Positions 1 through 8,200 are shown, counted from the first letter of the stretch. The stretch: 64,000 nucleotides of DNA from Cloacibacterium caeni (GCF_907163105.1 NZ_OU015321.1:744001-808000), one strand, 5' to 3'. Made by a program: numbers and translations. The notes: a model not told the origin generated them from the letters alone.

Positions 1-91
1 AGCAGATTTATTTTATCACTTCTTAATTCTATTGAAAGCTAAAAATTTCAAATTGCAAGACATAGAAGAAGTTTTGAGAGGAAGACATTAA
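1..91 (+). CDS. hisE: 3' end of probable phosphoribosyl-ATP pyrophosphohydrolase (HisE or HisIE C-terminus)
   Basis: Partial gene, cut by the window start. Reading from base 2, an open frame of 29 codons ends in TAA at 89-91. Its residues (DLFYHFLILLKAKNF, then LQDIEEVLRGRH) match the conserved C-terminal helix of HisE, where family members read approximately D-L-x-Y-H-x-L-V-L-L ... L-x-R-x-H at the extreme C-terminus. HisE hydrolyses phosphoribosyl-ATP in histidine synthesis; in Bacteroidota it is commonly fused to HisI, which cannot be seen here. The assignment rests on this short tail only. A trp operon follows on the opposite strand. Confidence 0.65.
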   Translation, partial: ADLFYHFLILLKAKNFKLQDIEEVLRGRH

Positions 92-122
92 GTTTAATTT
101 TTAGTATTTACTGATTTTTTTG

Positions 123-130
123 TATTTTTG
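123..130 (+). promoter_or_regulatory. Candidate -7 promoter element (TAnnTTTG type)
   Basis: TATTTTTG lies 12 bases upstream of the start codon of the small secreted protein and fits the Bacteroidota -7 consensus TAnnTTTG. No clear TTG is seen at the usual -33 distance, so the call is tentative. Confidence 0.4.
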
Positions 131-142
131 TAAAAATAACCA

Positions 143-574
143 ATGAAAAAAATCATTCTTTCTGTCCATCTTTTTTTTGGAATTTTTTGCTTTTCACAAT
201 CAGCACAAGAGTTGATAAATAAGGATATTTATGACAGACAAGTTTCTAATTATGTAGGGGTAAAAGCTCTCAATGATATGCAGGCAAGTGCTAGATCAGG
301 CAATGCTAGTCAACTAAAAGATTTAGATGAAAAGTTTGAATTTAATTTTGCTCAAAAAGAAAAATTAGATGCTAAATTCAAAACATTGAATCAAAAAAAA
401 ATAGAGCTAGAAAAAATGATAATCGCTTCAAAAACTGAGGTGGAAAAAGAAAAATTAAACCGAAAATTGAAACAAATCTTGTCTGAATTTGAGAAAAATC
501 AACAGAAATTGAAAGAGAATGAAGCTGAACTCAAAATTTTACAAGAAAAGTATAATAGTTTACTTGAAAAATAA
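143..574 (+). CDS. Small secreted coiled-coil protein of unknown function
   Basis: 143 residues that I do not recognise as a named family. The N-terminus (about residues 1-20) is a signal peptide: Lys-Lys, a hydrophobic stretch rich in Phe/Leu/Ile, and a cleavage region near SQSAQ. The mature part is very rich in Lys, Glu, Leu and Gln. From about residue 65 to the end it has a heptad-like pattern typical of a long coiled coil. There is no lipobox and no T9SS sorting domain, so a periplasmic location is inferred. It has its own likely promoter and converges on trpA through a shared terminator. Confidence 0.7.
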   Translation: MKKIILSVHLFFGIFCFSQSAQELINKDIYDRQVSNYVGVKALNDMQASARSGNASQLKDLDEKFEFNFAQKEKLDAKFKTLNQKKIELEKMIIASKTEVEKEKLNRKLKQILSEFEKNQQKLKENEAELKILQEKYNSLLEK

Positions 575-603
575 GAAAACAGAGCAATTTGCTCTGTTTT
601 TTA
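575..603. terminator. Bidirectional terminator between the coiled-coil gene and trpA
   Basis: The arms AACAGAGC and GCTCTGTT flank a short AATTT loop. There is an A-run on the left and a T-run on the right, so the hairpin can end transcription from both sides. The T-run overlaps the trpA stop codon. Confidence 0.8.
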
Positions 604-1332
604 TTTAATAGATTTGATGAAAGCTTCCGCTTTTTCTTTCCAATCTTTATTTTCTAGAAGAATTTTCACAAAGGCAGTTCCTATAATTCCGCCTTGTGCT
701 TTTTCTGTAACTTGCTCGAAATCAGATTTATTTATAATTCCGAAACCAATCATTATAGGATTTTCAAGGTTGATGGAAGCTAATTTGTTTAGATATTCAT
801 CATTTTTAACCTCTTTGTTTTCGTTTCCTGTAGTAGAAGAACTAGAAACAGCATACAAAAATCCTGAACTCAAAGAATCTAAATATTGAATGCGTTCTTC
901 CGAAGTTTCTGGAGTCACCAAAAAGGTAAAATTCAATCTATATTTCTCTAAAATAGGTTGATAATTTCTTTCAAACTCAATCGGAGGTAAATCTGGAATA
1001 ATCAGTCCAGAAACTCCAGAATTGGCACATTCTTCGCAGAATTTTTCAAAACCGAAACTTAAAACAGGGTTAATGTAACCCATTAAAATAACAGGAATTT
1101 TGATTTCATCTTTCACCGATTTCAGTTGAGAAAAAAGTTGAGCGATGGTCATTCCGTTAGACAGAGCCAATTCGTGCGCTTCCTGAATTACAGGTCCATC
1201 TGCAACAGGATCAGAATATGGCATCCCAATTTCCATCATATCTGCGCCAGAATTCTGAATGGTTTTCATTATTTCTGTAGTATCTTCCAAAGTGGGAATT
1301 CCCGCAGTAAAATATATATTTAATTTTTTCAT
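601..1332 (-). CDS. trpA: Tryptophan synthase alpha chain
   Basis: 243 residues, close to the usual family length of 250-270. TrpA cleaves indole-3-glycerol phosphate to indole and glyceraldehyde-3-phosphate and passes indole to TrpB. The signature EIGMPYSDPVADGPVIQ places the catalytic acids at Glu34 and Asp45, with the same 11-residue spacing as Glu49/Asp60 of the E. coli enzyme. The phosphate-binding segment GFGI is near residue 197. It is the last gene of the trp operon and starts 10 bases after the PhzF-like gene, so the two are almost certainly co-transcribed. Confidence 0.97.
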   Translation of the reverse strand: MKKLNIYFTAGIPTLEDTTEIMKTIQNSGADMMEIGMPYSDPVADGPVIQEAHELALSNGMTIAQLFSQLKSVKDEIKIPVILMGYINPVLSFGFEKFCEECANSGVSGLIIPDLPPIEFERNYQPILEKYRLNFTFLVTPETSEERIQYLDSLSSGFLYAVSSSSTTGNENKEVKNDEYLNKLASINLENPIMIGFGIINKSDFEQVTEKAQGGIIGTAFVKILLENKDWKEKAEAFIKSIK

Positions 1333-1342
1333 TGTCTTAATT

Positions 1343-2131
1343 TTAATTGATGAATATTTCGCCTTTTAAATAGGTTTTGCACTTTCCGCTGATGAGAACT
1401 CTATCATTTTTGAGTTCACATTCTAAAACCCCACCACGTTTGGAAATTTGTTTTGCAGTAAGTTTAGTTTTGCCCAATTTTTCTGCCCAAAAAGGAGTTA
1501 ATGTAGTATGAGCAGAACCTGTAACAGGATCTTCGTTTACACCGCAATTTGGACCAAAAAATCTAGATACAAAGTCGTAGTTTTCTGAAATAGAACTTAC
1601 AATAACTCCTCTTGCATTAATTTTTGCAATTTCAGGAATGTTGGGTTCTATATTTTGAATTTGATGTTCGTTTTCAAAGATTAACAAATAATCTGTTTTT
1701 CCTTGATATGCTTCAATAGGTTGATACGCAAAACATTTCTCGAAAATAGCTAAATCTTCCACTTTTTGTAAGTTGTCTTTTGGGAAATCTAAAGTTAAAA
1801 AATCTCCGTTTTTGGTTACAGTTAGCGTTCCGCTGTTTCTAGAAAAGAATTTGATTTTTTCCCCCGAAAATCCTTCAAAATTCATCAATGTATAAGCGGA
1901 AGCTAATGTAGCGTGACCGCATAAATCTACTTCTACTTCTGGCGTAAACCAACGAATTTCATAGCCATTTTCTATTGGAACGGTAAATGCAGTTTCTGCC
2001 AAATTATTTTCGGCAGCTATTTTTTGCATTATATCTGTATCTAACCAACTGTCTAACGGACAAACAGCTGCAGGATTTCCCGAAAATAAAGTGTCTGCAA
2101 AAGCGTCTATTTGATATATTTTTTGGCTCAT
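1343..2131 (-). CDS. PhzF-family isomerase-like protein embedded in the trp operon
   Basis: 262 residues of the PhzF/diaminopimelate-epimerase fold. The N-terminal motif QIDAFADTLFSGNPAAVC, the NNLAETAF segment with the family's catalytic Glu, and the C-terminal GVNEDPVTGSAH loop are all present. In phenazine producers PhzF isomerises a chorismate-derived dihydro-hydroxyanthranilate; most relatives are uncharacterised and no other phz gene is here. It sits between trpB and trpA. The start is taken at the ATG at 2131; a TTG two codons upstream is less likely. The real substrate is unknown, although the trp context suggests an aromatic or chorismate-derived compound. Confidence 0.85.
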   Translation of the reverse strand: MSQKIYQIDAFADTLFSGNPAAVCPLDSWLDTDIMQKIAAENNLAETAFTVPIENGYEIRWFTPEVEVDLCGHATLASAYTLMNFEGFSGEKIKFFSRNSGTLTVTKNGDFLTLDFPKDNLQKVEDLAIFEKCFAYQPIEAYQGKTDYLLIFENEHQIQNIEPNIPEIAKINARGVIVSSISENYDFVSRFFGPNCGVNEDPVTGSAHTTLTPFWAEKLGKTKLTAKQISKRGGVLECELKNDRVLISGKCKTYLKGEIFIN

Positions 2132-2182
2132 AATCAATACTTGAGTTTAATTTTATACAAAAATTTCTAATTTTTTCTGAGT

Positions 2183-2279
2183 TGCGCCCCGACTTGAGCG
2201 GAAATCCTTTTTTTTCAATGACAAAAACATTGGCAAAAAAAAGATTGGGAGCGGAAGGCGGAATTTGGCGCTCTAAAAA
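2183..2279. repeat. Imperfect inverted-repeat element in the trpB-phzF spacer
   Basis: GC-rich arms (GCGCCCCGACTTGAGCGG near 2185 and GGAGCGGAAGGCGGAATTTG near 2250) flank an A/T core with T8 and A8 runs that can pair. The arms pair through GCGCC/GGCGC, CCG/CGG and the A/T tracts. The base composition is unlike the surrounding coding sequence. It looks like a mobile palindromic unit or intercistronic hairpin and lies inside an operon. Confidence 0.55.
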
Positions 2280-2281
2280 TA

Positions 2282-3469
2282 TTATTTATCAATTATTTTC
2301 AGGTAGGTTTCCATATCTTTATCACCACGACCACTTAAACAAATCACCACCACATCGTCTTTTTGGAAATTTTTCTTTTTCAAAACTTGTAAAGCGTGAG
2401 AACTTTCCAAAGCAGGAATGATGCCTTCTAATTTGGTGAGTTCAAAAGCAGATTCTAGCGCTTCGTCATCATTAATGCTGAAAAATTCTGCACGATTATT
2501 TTTAAATAGATTCGCGTGAAAAGGCCCTATTCCTGGATAATCTAACCCCGCTGAAATAGAGTGCGGTTCTATCACTTGTCCGTCATTGGTTTGCATCACA
2601 ATACTTTTGCTACCGTGCAAAACGCCTGTTGTTCCCAAGAAAGTTGTAGCTGCAGATTTTCCTGAATTTACACCAAAACCACCAGCTTCAGCAGCAATAA
2701 TTTTCACACTCGGTTCATCTACAAAATGGTAGAAAGTTCCTGCAGCATTGCTTCCGCCACCAACACAAGCGATAACGTAATCAGGATTTTCTCTGCCTAT
2801 TTTCTCTTTCAACTGCCATTTAATTTCCTCAGAAATCACACTCTGGAATCTCGCCACCAAATCAGGAAAAGGATGCGGACCAACTACACTTCCGATGATG
2901 TAATGTGTGGTAGTCGCGTTATTAATCCAATCTCTTAATGCTTCATTTACAGCGTCTTTCAATGTTTTAGAACCCGAAGTTGCAGGTACAACTTTTGCAC
3001 CTAGCATTTTCATTCTGGCAACGTTGGGAGCTTGTCTCGCAATATCGATTTCACCCATATAAACGATGCACTCCAGATTCATTAAAGCGCAAGCTGTGGC
3101 TGTTGCAACACCGTGCTGTCCTGCTCCTGTTTCGGCGATAATGCGTTTTTTTCCTAGTTTTTTGGCGAGAAGAACTTGTCCGAGAGCGTTATTGATTTTA
3201 TGCGCACCAGTATGATTTAAGTCTTCGCGTTTTAGGTAAACGTTTGTGCCGTATTTTTCGCTTAAATTTTTGGCAAAATAAAGTGGAGTAGCTCTTCCTA
3301 CATAATCTTTCAATAAATCGTTGAGTTCTTTTTTGAATTCTTCAGATTCTATAATTTCTATATAATTTTGTTGAAGTTCTTCCACGTTTGGATAGAGCAT
3401 TTCTGGAACAAATGCGCCTCCAAATTCTCCGTAATATCCGTTTTCGTCGGGATTTCTATATGTTGTCAT
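2282..3469 (-). CDS. trpB: Tryptophan synthase beta chain
   Basis: 395 residues, typical length. TrpB condenses indole with L-serine to make tryptophan, using pyridoxal phosphate. The PLP lysine is Lys91 in [13 protein letters not shown], the glutamate-bearing [13 protein letters not shown] segment follows, and the phosphate-binding GGGSNA loop is near residue 235. Its ATG overlaps the trpF stop by four bases (ATGA), giving translational coupling. A 150-base spacer with an inverted repeat separates it from the next gene. Confidence 0.98.
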   Translation of the reverse strand: MTTYRNPDENGYYGEFGGAFVPEMLYPNVEELQQNYIEIIESEEFKKELNDLLKDYVGRATPLYFAKNLSEKYGTNVYLKREDLNHTGAHKINNALGQVLLAKKLGKKRIIAETGAGQHGVATATACALMNLECIVYMGEIDIARQAPNVARMKMLGAKVVPATSGSKTLKDAVNEALRDWINNATTTHYIIGSVVGPHPFPDLVARFQSVISEEIKWQLKEKIGRENPDYVIACVGGGSNAAGTFYHFVDEPSVKIIAAEAGGFGVNSGKSAATTFLGTTGVLHGSKSIVMQTNDGQVIEPHSISAGLDYPGIGPFHANLFKNNRAEFFSINDDEALESAFELTKLEGIIPALESSHALQVLKKKNFQKDDVVVICLSGRGDKDMETYLKIIDK

Positions 3470-4113
3470 TTCAGTAATGATTTAAATGTTTTTATTGTTT
3501 CTAGGTCTTTAATTCCAGGTTCTGTCTCAAATTTTGAGTTGATGTCTAGCGCCAATGGTTGATGGTTGATGGTTGATAGTTGATGGATGTTTTCCAAAGA
3601 AATTCCGCCGCTTAAAAAATACGGTTTTGGGATTTCTATTTGGTTAAGAATTTGCCAATCAAAGGTTTTTCCTGTTCCGCCAAAAGCTTTGCTGTCTGTG
3701 TCGAAAAGGAAATAATCAACCAAAGAATTGAAAACTGAAAATTGAAAATTGAAAGTTTCTCCAACTCTAAAAACTTTGATAATTTTTATCTTTTCATCTA
3801 AATTTTTTCTCAATTTTGAAATAAAGTTTTCATCTTCATCACCATGTAATTGTATGAAATTCAAATTGGTTTTTTCTGTAATTTTTACAATTTTTTCAAT
3901 CGATTCATTCACAAAAACACCTACTTTTCCTTGATGATTAATTTCTGAAATCTCTTCTAAGCTTAGATGATTTAAAACAAATCTTGGAGATTTTTCATAA
4001 AAGATAAAGCCCAAAAAATCTGTATTCAAAGAAATTAATTCTTGAATTTGATTAATTTTTGTAAGTCCACAAACTTTTAGTTGATAGTTGTTGGTTGATG
4101 GTTGTTGGCTCAT
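3466..4113 (-). CDS. trpF: Phosphoribosylanthranilate isomerase
   Basis: 215 residues, the usual (beta/alpha)8 length. It performs the Amadori rearrangement of PRA to CdRP. The motif KVCGLT carries the catalytic Cys, HGDE lies mid-protein, the catalytic Asp is in LFDTDS, and the phosphate-binding FLSGGIS follows. Two stretches are encoded by the dispersed GTTGATGGTTGATG word: the first residues ([11 protein letters not shown]) and an internal loop ([16 protein letters not shown] 3555-3590). The repeat appears to have been captured into the gene. Confidence 0.95.
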   Translation of the reverse strand: MSQQPSTNNYQLKVCGLTKINQIQELISLNTDFLGFIFYEKSPRFVLNHLSLEEISEINHQGKVGVFVNESIEKIVKITEKTNLNFIQLHGDEDENFISKLRKNLDEKIKIIKVFRVGETFNFQFSVFNSLVDYFLFDTDSKAFGGTGKTFDWQILNQIEIPKPYFLSGGISLENIHQLSTINHQPLALDINSKFETEPGIKDLETIKTFKSLLK

Positions 4114-4122
4114 TTTAATTTT

Positions 4123-4152
4123 AAAATTATCACATTATCAAATTATCACATC
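4123..4152. repeat. Short CACATTATCA-type direct repeat at the trpC 3' end
   Basis: Units of the type TTATCACA/TTATCAAA run across the trpF-trpC spacer into the last codons of trpC. The same octamer family occurs at 26466-26523 and there also abuts the 3' end of a minus-strand gene. Confidence 0.55.
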
Positions 4153-4914
4153 AACAAATTCTTTGAATTTGTTCCCTGGGTTTTCGTTTTTCATGAAATA
4201 TTCTCCCATCAAAAAAGCATCAAATCCTTTTTCTTTCAAAAATTTAAAGTCTTCCACATTGTAAATTCCACTTTCCGCAACAGATAAAGTTCCTTTTGGA
4301 AGCAGATTTTTCAGATTGACAGAATGTTGTAAATCTACTTTGAAATCTTTCAAATTTCGGTTGTTGATGCCTACCAAATCAATTTCAGAATTGAAGTGTT
4401 CTAATTCTTCTTCGGTGTGAATCTCCAGTAAAACTTCTAAATTCAATTCGTGTGCTAAAGCGGTTAATTCTTGAACTTGAGTTGGCGAAAGACATGCTGC
4501 AATGAGTAAAACAACATCTGCACCTATAGATTTTGCTTCGTAGAATTGATATTCATCAACCATAAAATCTTTCCTTAAAATCGGAATATTCACAGAATTT
4601 CTCACGCTCAAAATATCTTCAAAACTACCTCCAAAAAAGTCTTTATCAGTGAGAATTGAAATTCCACTTGCACCGAATTCTTCATATTTCGTTACCACTT
4701 CTAAAGGTGAAACTTGATTATTGATGATTCCTTTTGAAGGCGATTGTCTCTTGAATTCAGCAATAATTCCGTTTCTGGCTTGTACCGATTCTTTCAAAGA
4801 AAAAGTTTCTCTTCCAAAATATTCCGAATTTTTCAGTTCTTCAACAGAAATTTTACTTTTAGAGAAAGCAATTTCTTCCCTTTTTCGAGCTACTATTTTA
4901 TCTAAAATATTCAT
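4138..4914 (-). CDS. trpC: Indole-3-glycerol phosphate synthase
   Basis: 258 residues, a stand-alone TrpC rather than a TrpCF fusion. It closes the indole ring, converting CdRP to indole-3-glycerol phosphate. Landmarks: the N-terminal ILDKIVARKREE helix, IAEFKRQSPSKG with the catalytic lysine, ILRKDFMVDEYQ, GINNRNLKDF, and the C-terminal SVAESGI phosphate site. The last residues (VDVII) are read through a short CACATCA repeat. It is separated from trpD by a 74-base spacer holding an inverted repeat and from trpF by 24 bases. Confidence 0.97.
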   Translation of the reverse strand: MNILDKIVARKREEIAFSKSKISVEELKNSEYFGRETFSLKESVQARNGIIAEFKRQSPSKGIINNQVSPLEVVTKYEEFGASGISILTDKDFFGGSFEDILSVRNSVNIPILRKDFMVDEYQFYEAKSIGADVVLLIAACLSPTQVQELTALAHELNLEVLLEIHTEEELEHFNSEIDLVGINNRNLKDFKVDLQHSVNLKNLLPKGTLSVAESGIYNVEDFKFLKEKGFDAFLMGEYFMKNENPGNKFKEFVDVII

Positions 4915-4926
4915 GTTTTTTTTTCT

Positions 4927-4986
4927 CTCGCTGATTTCACAGATTAAACAGATTTTTTTATCTACACAATCTGCATAATCCGCGAG
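4927..4986. repeat. CTCGCTGATT-type inverted repeat in the trpD-trpC spacer
   Basis: The arm at 4927-4944 (CTCGCTGATTTCACAGAT) pairs with 4969-4986 (ATCTGCATAATCCGCGAG) over 18 positions with four mismatches, around an A/T-rich loop. Related sequence occurs at 48878-48935 and 51195-51230. It lies within the trp operon without obviously terminating it, because no pure T-run follows on the minus strand. Confidence 0.6.
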
Positions 4987-4988
4987 AC

Positions 4989-5978
4989 TTATTTTATAAT
5001 TAATTTATTCAAACATTCTAGCGCTTTTCCGCTTTCTAAACTCTCTTTTGCATCAGCTAAACTCGTTTCGTAATTCTCAAATTTCCCAGTATTTTGAAGC
5101 GCTTTTGCAGCATTGGAGAGAACTACGGCGTTTTGTTCATACGTTCCTTTTCCTTCTAAAATATTTCTGAAAATTTTGGACGCTTCTTCTTTGGTATTTC
5201 CACCGAAAATGGTTTCTGCTTCTATGTTTTTAAATCCTAATTCTGTTGCAGAGAAAATTTCTTCGCCATTTTTGTTGAAAATTTTGGTGTCGCCAGTCAA
5301 AGAAATCTCGTCGTAACCGTCTAGAGCGTGAACCAACATAAAATTTTCGTTGTTTTTCTGCAAAATATATTGATACAACCTCGCAATTTCTAAACTGTAA
5401 ACACCAATCATTGAAAATTTTGGTTTTGCAGGATTTACCAATGGTCCTAAAAGATTGAAAAACGTTCTCAAACCCAAACCTTTTCTCAAAGGAGCAACCG
5501 ATTTCAACGCTGGATGAAAAAGAGGAGCGTGAAGAAAACAAATGTTGGCTTTTTCTAAATCTTTCTTTAAATCTTCCTGATTATCTTTGAACTGATAGCC
5601 CAATTCTTCTAAAACATTAGACGAACCGGAAATCGCAGAAACACCGTAATTGCCGTGTTTCGCCACTTTTTGTCCGGTTCCGGCCACAATAAAACTTGCC
5701 AAAGTAGAAATATTGAAGGTGTTTTTTCCATCGCCTCCAGTTCCTACAATGTCCACTAAATCATCTATTCCTAAATCAATAGGTTTTGCCAACTGCAACA
5801 GAGCTTCGCGGAAGCCTTGCATTTCTTCCAGCGTAATGCTTCGCATCATAAAAACCGTGATAAACGCCGAAACTTCTGTTTCGTTGAATTTATTTTGTGC
5901 AATTTCAATCATTATTGCCTTTGCTTCGGCTTTGGTCAATGTTTGATGATTGAAAAGGTATTGTAAAATTTGTTTCAT
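4989..5978 (-). CDS. trpD: Anthranilate phosphoribosyltransferase
   Basis: 329 residues, family length. It transfers the phosphoribosyl group of PRPP to anthranilate. The glycine-rich PRPP-binding motif GTGGDGKNTFNIST is near residue 81, followed by KHGNYGVSAISGSSNVLEELG and, later, RTFFNLLGPLVNPA, all diagnostic for TrpD. It starts one base after the trpG stop, so coupling is tight. It is not fused to TrpG, unlike some enterobacterial proteins. Confidence 0.97.
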   Translation of the reverse strand: MKQILQYLFNHQTLTKAEAKAIMIEIAQNKFNETEVSAFITVFMMRSITLEEMQGFREALLQLAKPIDLGIDDLVDIVGTGGDGKNTFNISTLASFIVAGTGQKVAKHGNYGVSAISGSSNVLEELGYQFKDNQEDLKKDLEKANICFLHAPLFHPALKSVAPLRKGLGLRTFFNLLGPLVNPAKPKFSMIGVYSLEIARLYQYILQKNNENFMLVHALDGYDEISLTGDTKIFNKNGEEIFSATELGFKNIEAETIFGGNTKEEASKIFRNILEGKGTYEQNAVVLSNAAKALQNTGKFENYETSLADAKESLESGKALECLNKLIIK

Positions 5979-5979
5979 T

Positions 5980-6546
5980 TTAATTTTTCAAAAAATTGAT
6001 TAAAATTTCTCTTCCTTTTGGAGTTAAAATACTTTCAGGATGATATTGAACAGCGTGAACGTCGTATTCTTTGTGTTTCAGGCTCATAATCATTCCAGAA
6101 TTATCAACAGAAGTAATTTCTAATTGCTCAGGAAAATCTTCGGGATTTACTGCCCAAGAATGATAGCGCCCAACTTCTAAAACTTCGGGTAAATTTTCTA
6201 GAATTTTGTGAGGTTTTACCTGTTTGGCTTCGGTGGCAACTCCGTGATAAATTTCAGAAAGATTGATGAGACTTCCTCCAAAAGCTTCTGCAATCGCTTG
6301 TTGACCAAGACAAACTCCGAAAATAGATTTGGTTGGAGCATATTTTTTTATCACTTCTAATAAAATTCCCGCTTCTTCTGGAATTCCAGGTCCTGGAGAA
6401 AGGATGATTTTATCATATTGATTGATGTCTTCCAAAGGAATTTCGTCATTTCTGAAGACATCTACTTTTTCGCCCAAAATTTGTTCTACAATTTGAACGA
6501 GATTGTAGGTAAAACTATCGTAATTATCGAAAACTAAAACTTTCAT
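5980..6546 (-). CDS. trpG: Anthranilate synthase component II (glutamine amidotransferase)
   Basis: 188 residues, a class I glutamine amidotransferase. The catalytic triad is visible: Cys79 in FGVCLGQQA, and His169 and Glu171 in VQYHPES. The oxyanion region LSPGPGIP is at about residue 49. It supplies ammonia to TrpE. The genome may also use it for para-aminobenzoate synthesis, as some bacteria do, but that cannot be judged here. Its ATG overlaps the trpE stop by four bases (ATGA). Confidence 0.96.
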   Translation of the reverse strand: MKVLVFDNYDSFTYNLVQIVEQILGEKVDVFRNDEIPLEDINQYDKIILSPGPGIPEEAGILLEVIKKYAPTKSIFGVCLGQQAIAEAFGGSLINLSEIYHGVATEAKQVKPHKILENLPEVLEVGRYHSWAVNPEDFPEQLEITSVDNSGMIMSLKHKEYDVHAVQYHPESILTPKGREILINFLKN

Positions 6547-7976
6547 AATTTTTCTGCTTTTTTAACTGCCATTTTCAAGGCGTTTAGTTTGTTATTCACT
6601 TCTTGTAACTCATTTTCTGCGGAAGATTTGGCTACAATTCCAGCGCCAGCCTGATAGAAAAGCGTATTATTTTTGCTTAAAAATGTTCTAATCATAATTG
6701 CTTGGTTACAGCTTCCATCAAAACCTACAAAGCCAATACAACCGCCATAATAACCGCGAGAAGTTTTTTCGTAAGCATCGATGAGTTCAAGAGCTTTATA
6801 TTTTGGAGCGCCACTCAAAGTTCCTTGTGGAAAAGTAGTCGCAATCATTTCAAATGGATTGGTTTTTTCGTCTAATTCTGCGGTGACTTCTGAAACCATG
6901 TGAATCACGTGAGAAAACAACTGAATTTCTTTTAATTTAGAAACCGTTACATTTTTCCCTAGTTTGCTTAAATCGTTTCTGGCTAAATCTACCAACATGG
7001 TGTGTTCTGCGTTTTCTTTTGGGTCTTTTTTTAAGGTTTCTACCGATTTTAAGTCTTTTTCAGTGTCGCCAGTTCTGCGGAAAGTTCCTGCAATTGGATG
7101 AATTACAGCTTTATGATTTTGAATAATCAGCTGACTTTCTGGACTTGAACCCATTAATTTGTAATCGCCGTAATCAAAGAAAAATAGGTAAGGAGAAGGA
7201 TTGATGTTTCGTAAAGCTCGGTAAACATTGAATTCATCACCTTTGAATTTTTGTTCAAATCTTCTGCTTAAAACCAACTGGAAAACATCTCCACGGAAAC
7301 AATGTTTCTTCGCCAATTCTACCAAATCTCTATATTCATCATCACTTAAATTAGAAGTTTCTTCGTCTATTTTTTCGAAAGGGTAGAGTGCAACGTCTTT
7401 ATTTTGAATGATGCTTTCAATTTCTGAAAGCTCTGATTTTAGACCATCAATTTTATTTTCGATGAGAAACATTTCATCATTAAAATGATTAATAGCAATC
7501 ACATATTGATAAAATCTGTAACGTAAAATTGGGATTTCTACTTCCTTGCTTTGAGGTTTGAATTGGATGGTTTCAAAAAACTGTACGGCATCAAAACTGG
7601 TATAACCAAATAAACCTTGAGCCATTTTTTCAACTGGATTTTTTACCTTTTCGCAATCAAAACTTTTAGAAAAATTTTCTAAATATTCAGTGATGTTGAA
7701 ATTTTCTGGAATTTGATGTTTTTCTGGAGCGGTTAATGGAAATTTTACTTCCATTTCCTGTTGGTTTTTAATTTCTACTCCTGCAATTGCATTAATCGCG
7801 ATGTAAGAAAAACTGTTGTTATTTACATTGTGGTCGGCACTTTCCAGTAGAATGGTATCTCTGAATTTATCTCTGAGTTTCAGGTAAATTCCCATCGCTG
7901 TATGAAGGTCTCCCATCAATGATTTGGAGGTGGTTTTTATTTTAGTTGTGGGTTGTTGGTTGTTGGTTGTCAGCAT
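6543..7976 (-). CDS. trpE: Anthranilate synthase component I
   Basis: 477 residues. It converts chorismate plus ammonia to anthranilate. The N-terminal LLESADH motif is the tryptophan feedback-binding element. The C-terminal chorismate-binding domain shows GSSPESQLI, HPIAGTFRRTGD, FPQGTLSGAPKYKALELID and YYGGCIGFVGFDG. The first 10 or so residues (LTTNNQQPTT) are encoded by the dispersed CAACAACCAACAACC word and probably are not an ancient part of the enzyme; no later ATG precedes the conserved region. It is the first structural gene of the operon, behind a Trp attenuator. Confidence 0.96.
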   Translation of the reverse strand: MLTTNNQQPTTKIKTTSKSLMGDLHTAMGIYLKLRDKFRDTILLESADHNVNNNSFSYIAINAIAGVEIKNQQEMEVKFPLTAPEKHQIPENFNITEYLENFSKSFDCEKVKNPVEKMAQGLFGYTSFDAVQFFETIQFKPQSKEVEIPILRYRFYQYVIAINHFNDEMFLIENKIDGLKSELSEIESIIQNKDVALYPFEKIDEETSNLSDDEYRDLVELAKKHCFRGDVFQLVLSRRFEQKFKGDEFNVYRALRNINPSPYLFFFDYGDYKLMGSSPESQLIIQNHKAVIHPIAGTFRRTGDTEKDLKSVETLKKDPKENAEHTMLVDLARNDLSKLGKNVTVSKLKEIQLFSHVIHMVSEVTAELDEKTNPFEMIATTFPQGTLSGAPKYKALELIDAYEKTSRGYYGGCIGFVGFDGSCNQAIMIRTFLSKNNTLFYQAGAGIVAKSSAENELQEVNNKLNALKMAVKKAEKL

Positions 7977-7991
7977 AATTAAAGATTTAAA

Positions 7992-8030
7992 TAAAAAAAA
8001 GACTTCAACGGTATAATCGCTGAAGTCTTC
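7992..8030 (-). terminator. Trp attenuator terminator
   Basis: On the minus strand AAGACTTCA pairs with TGAAGTCTT (plus 8021-8029 and 7999-8007) around a GCGATTATACCGT segment, followed by a run of nine T. It lies between the Trp-rich leader peptide and trpE, so it must be bypassed for the operon to be expressed. Its 5' arm can instead pair with the leader at 8084-8093. Confidence 0.88.
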
Positions 8031-8076
8031 TCATGAAATGAATTTTATTTTATTATAGATTCAAAGCATAGCAGTA

Positions 8077-8139
8077 TTACCTTAGACTCAGCGTAGAGTA
8101 TAAGTGCCACCACCAATTTTTGTTATTATTCATTTTCAT
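8077..8139 (-). CDS. trpL: trp operon leader peptide (attenuator peptide)
   Basis: A 20-codon frame whose middle reads N-W-W-W-H-L-Y: three tandem TGG codons at 8107-8115. It ends at TAA 8077-8079. A second in-frame ATG lies at 8133. The codons after the Trp run contain CGCTGAGTCT (8084-8093), complementary to AGACTTCAGCG of the terminator 5' arm with one bulged base. A ribosome stalled on the Trp codons would leave this segment free to form an antiterminator; a ribosome at the stop codon would mask it. The gene is too short for normal gene finding, but the codon run plus the matched hairpins make it convincing. Confidence 0.88.
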   Translation of the reverse strand: MKMNNNKNWWWHLYSTLSLR

Positions 8140-8144
8140 TGGGG

Positions 8145-8152
8145 CAAATTTA
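8145..8152 (-). promoter_or_regulatory. Candidate -7 element of the trp operon promoter
   Basis: TAAATTTG fits TAnnTTTG exactly and stands only five bases upstream of the first leader-peptide ATG. If used, the transcript would start at or next to that ATG, so the leader would be leaderless or nearly so, or would use the second ATG. Confidence 0.5.
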
Positions 8153-8170
8153 TAAAAGTTTTTGAAATAA

Positions 8171-8200
8171 AAAAATCCTAAACAAAAAAAGTTTAGGATT
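8171..8200 (-). terminator. Terminator of the thrS-infC-rpmI-rplT operon
   Basis: AATCCTAAAC pairs perfectly with GTTTAGGATT around an A7/T7 loop. On the minus strand it is followed by a T-run. It lies just downstream of rplT and upstream of the trp promoter. Confidence 0.88.
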
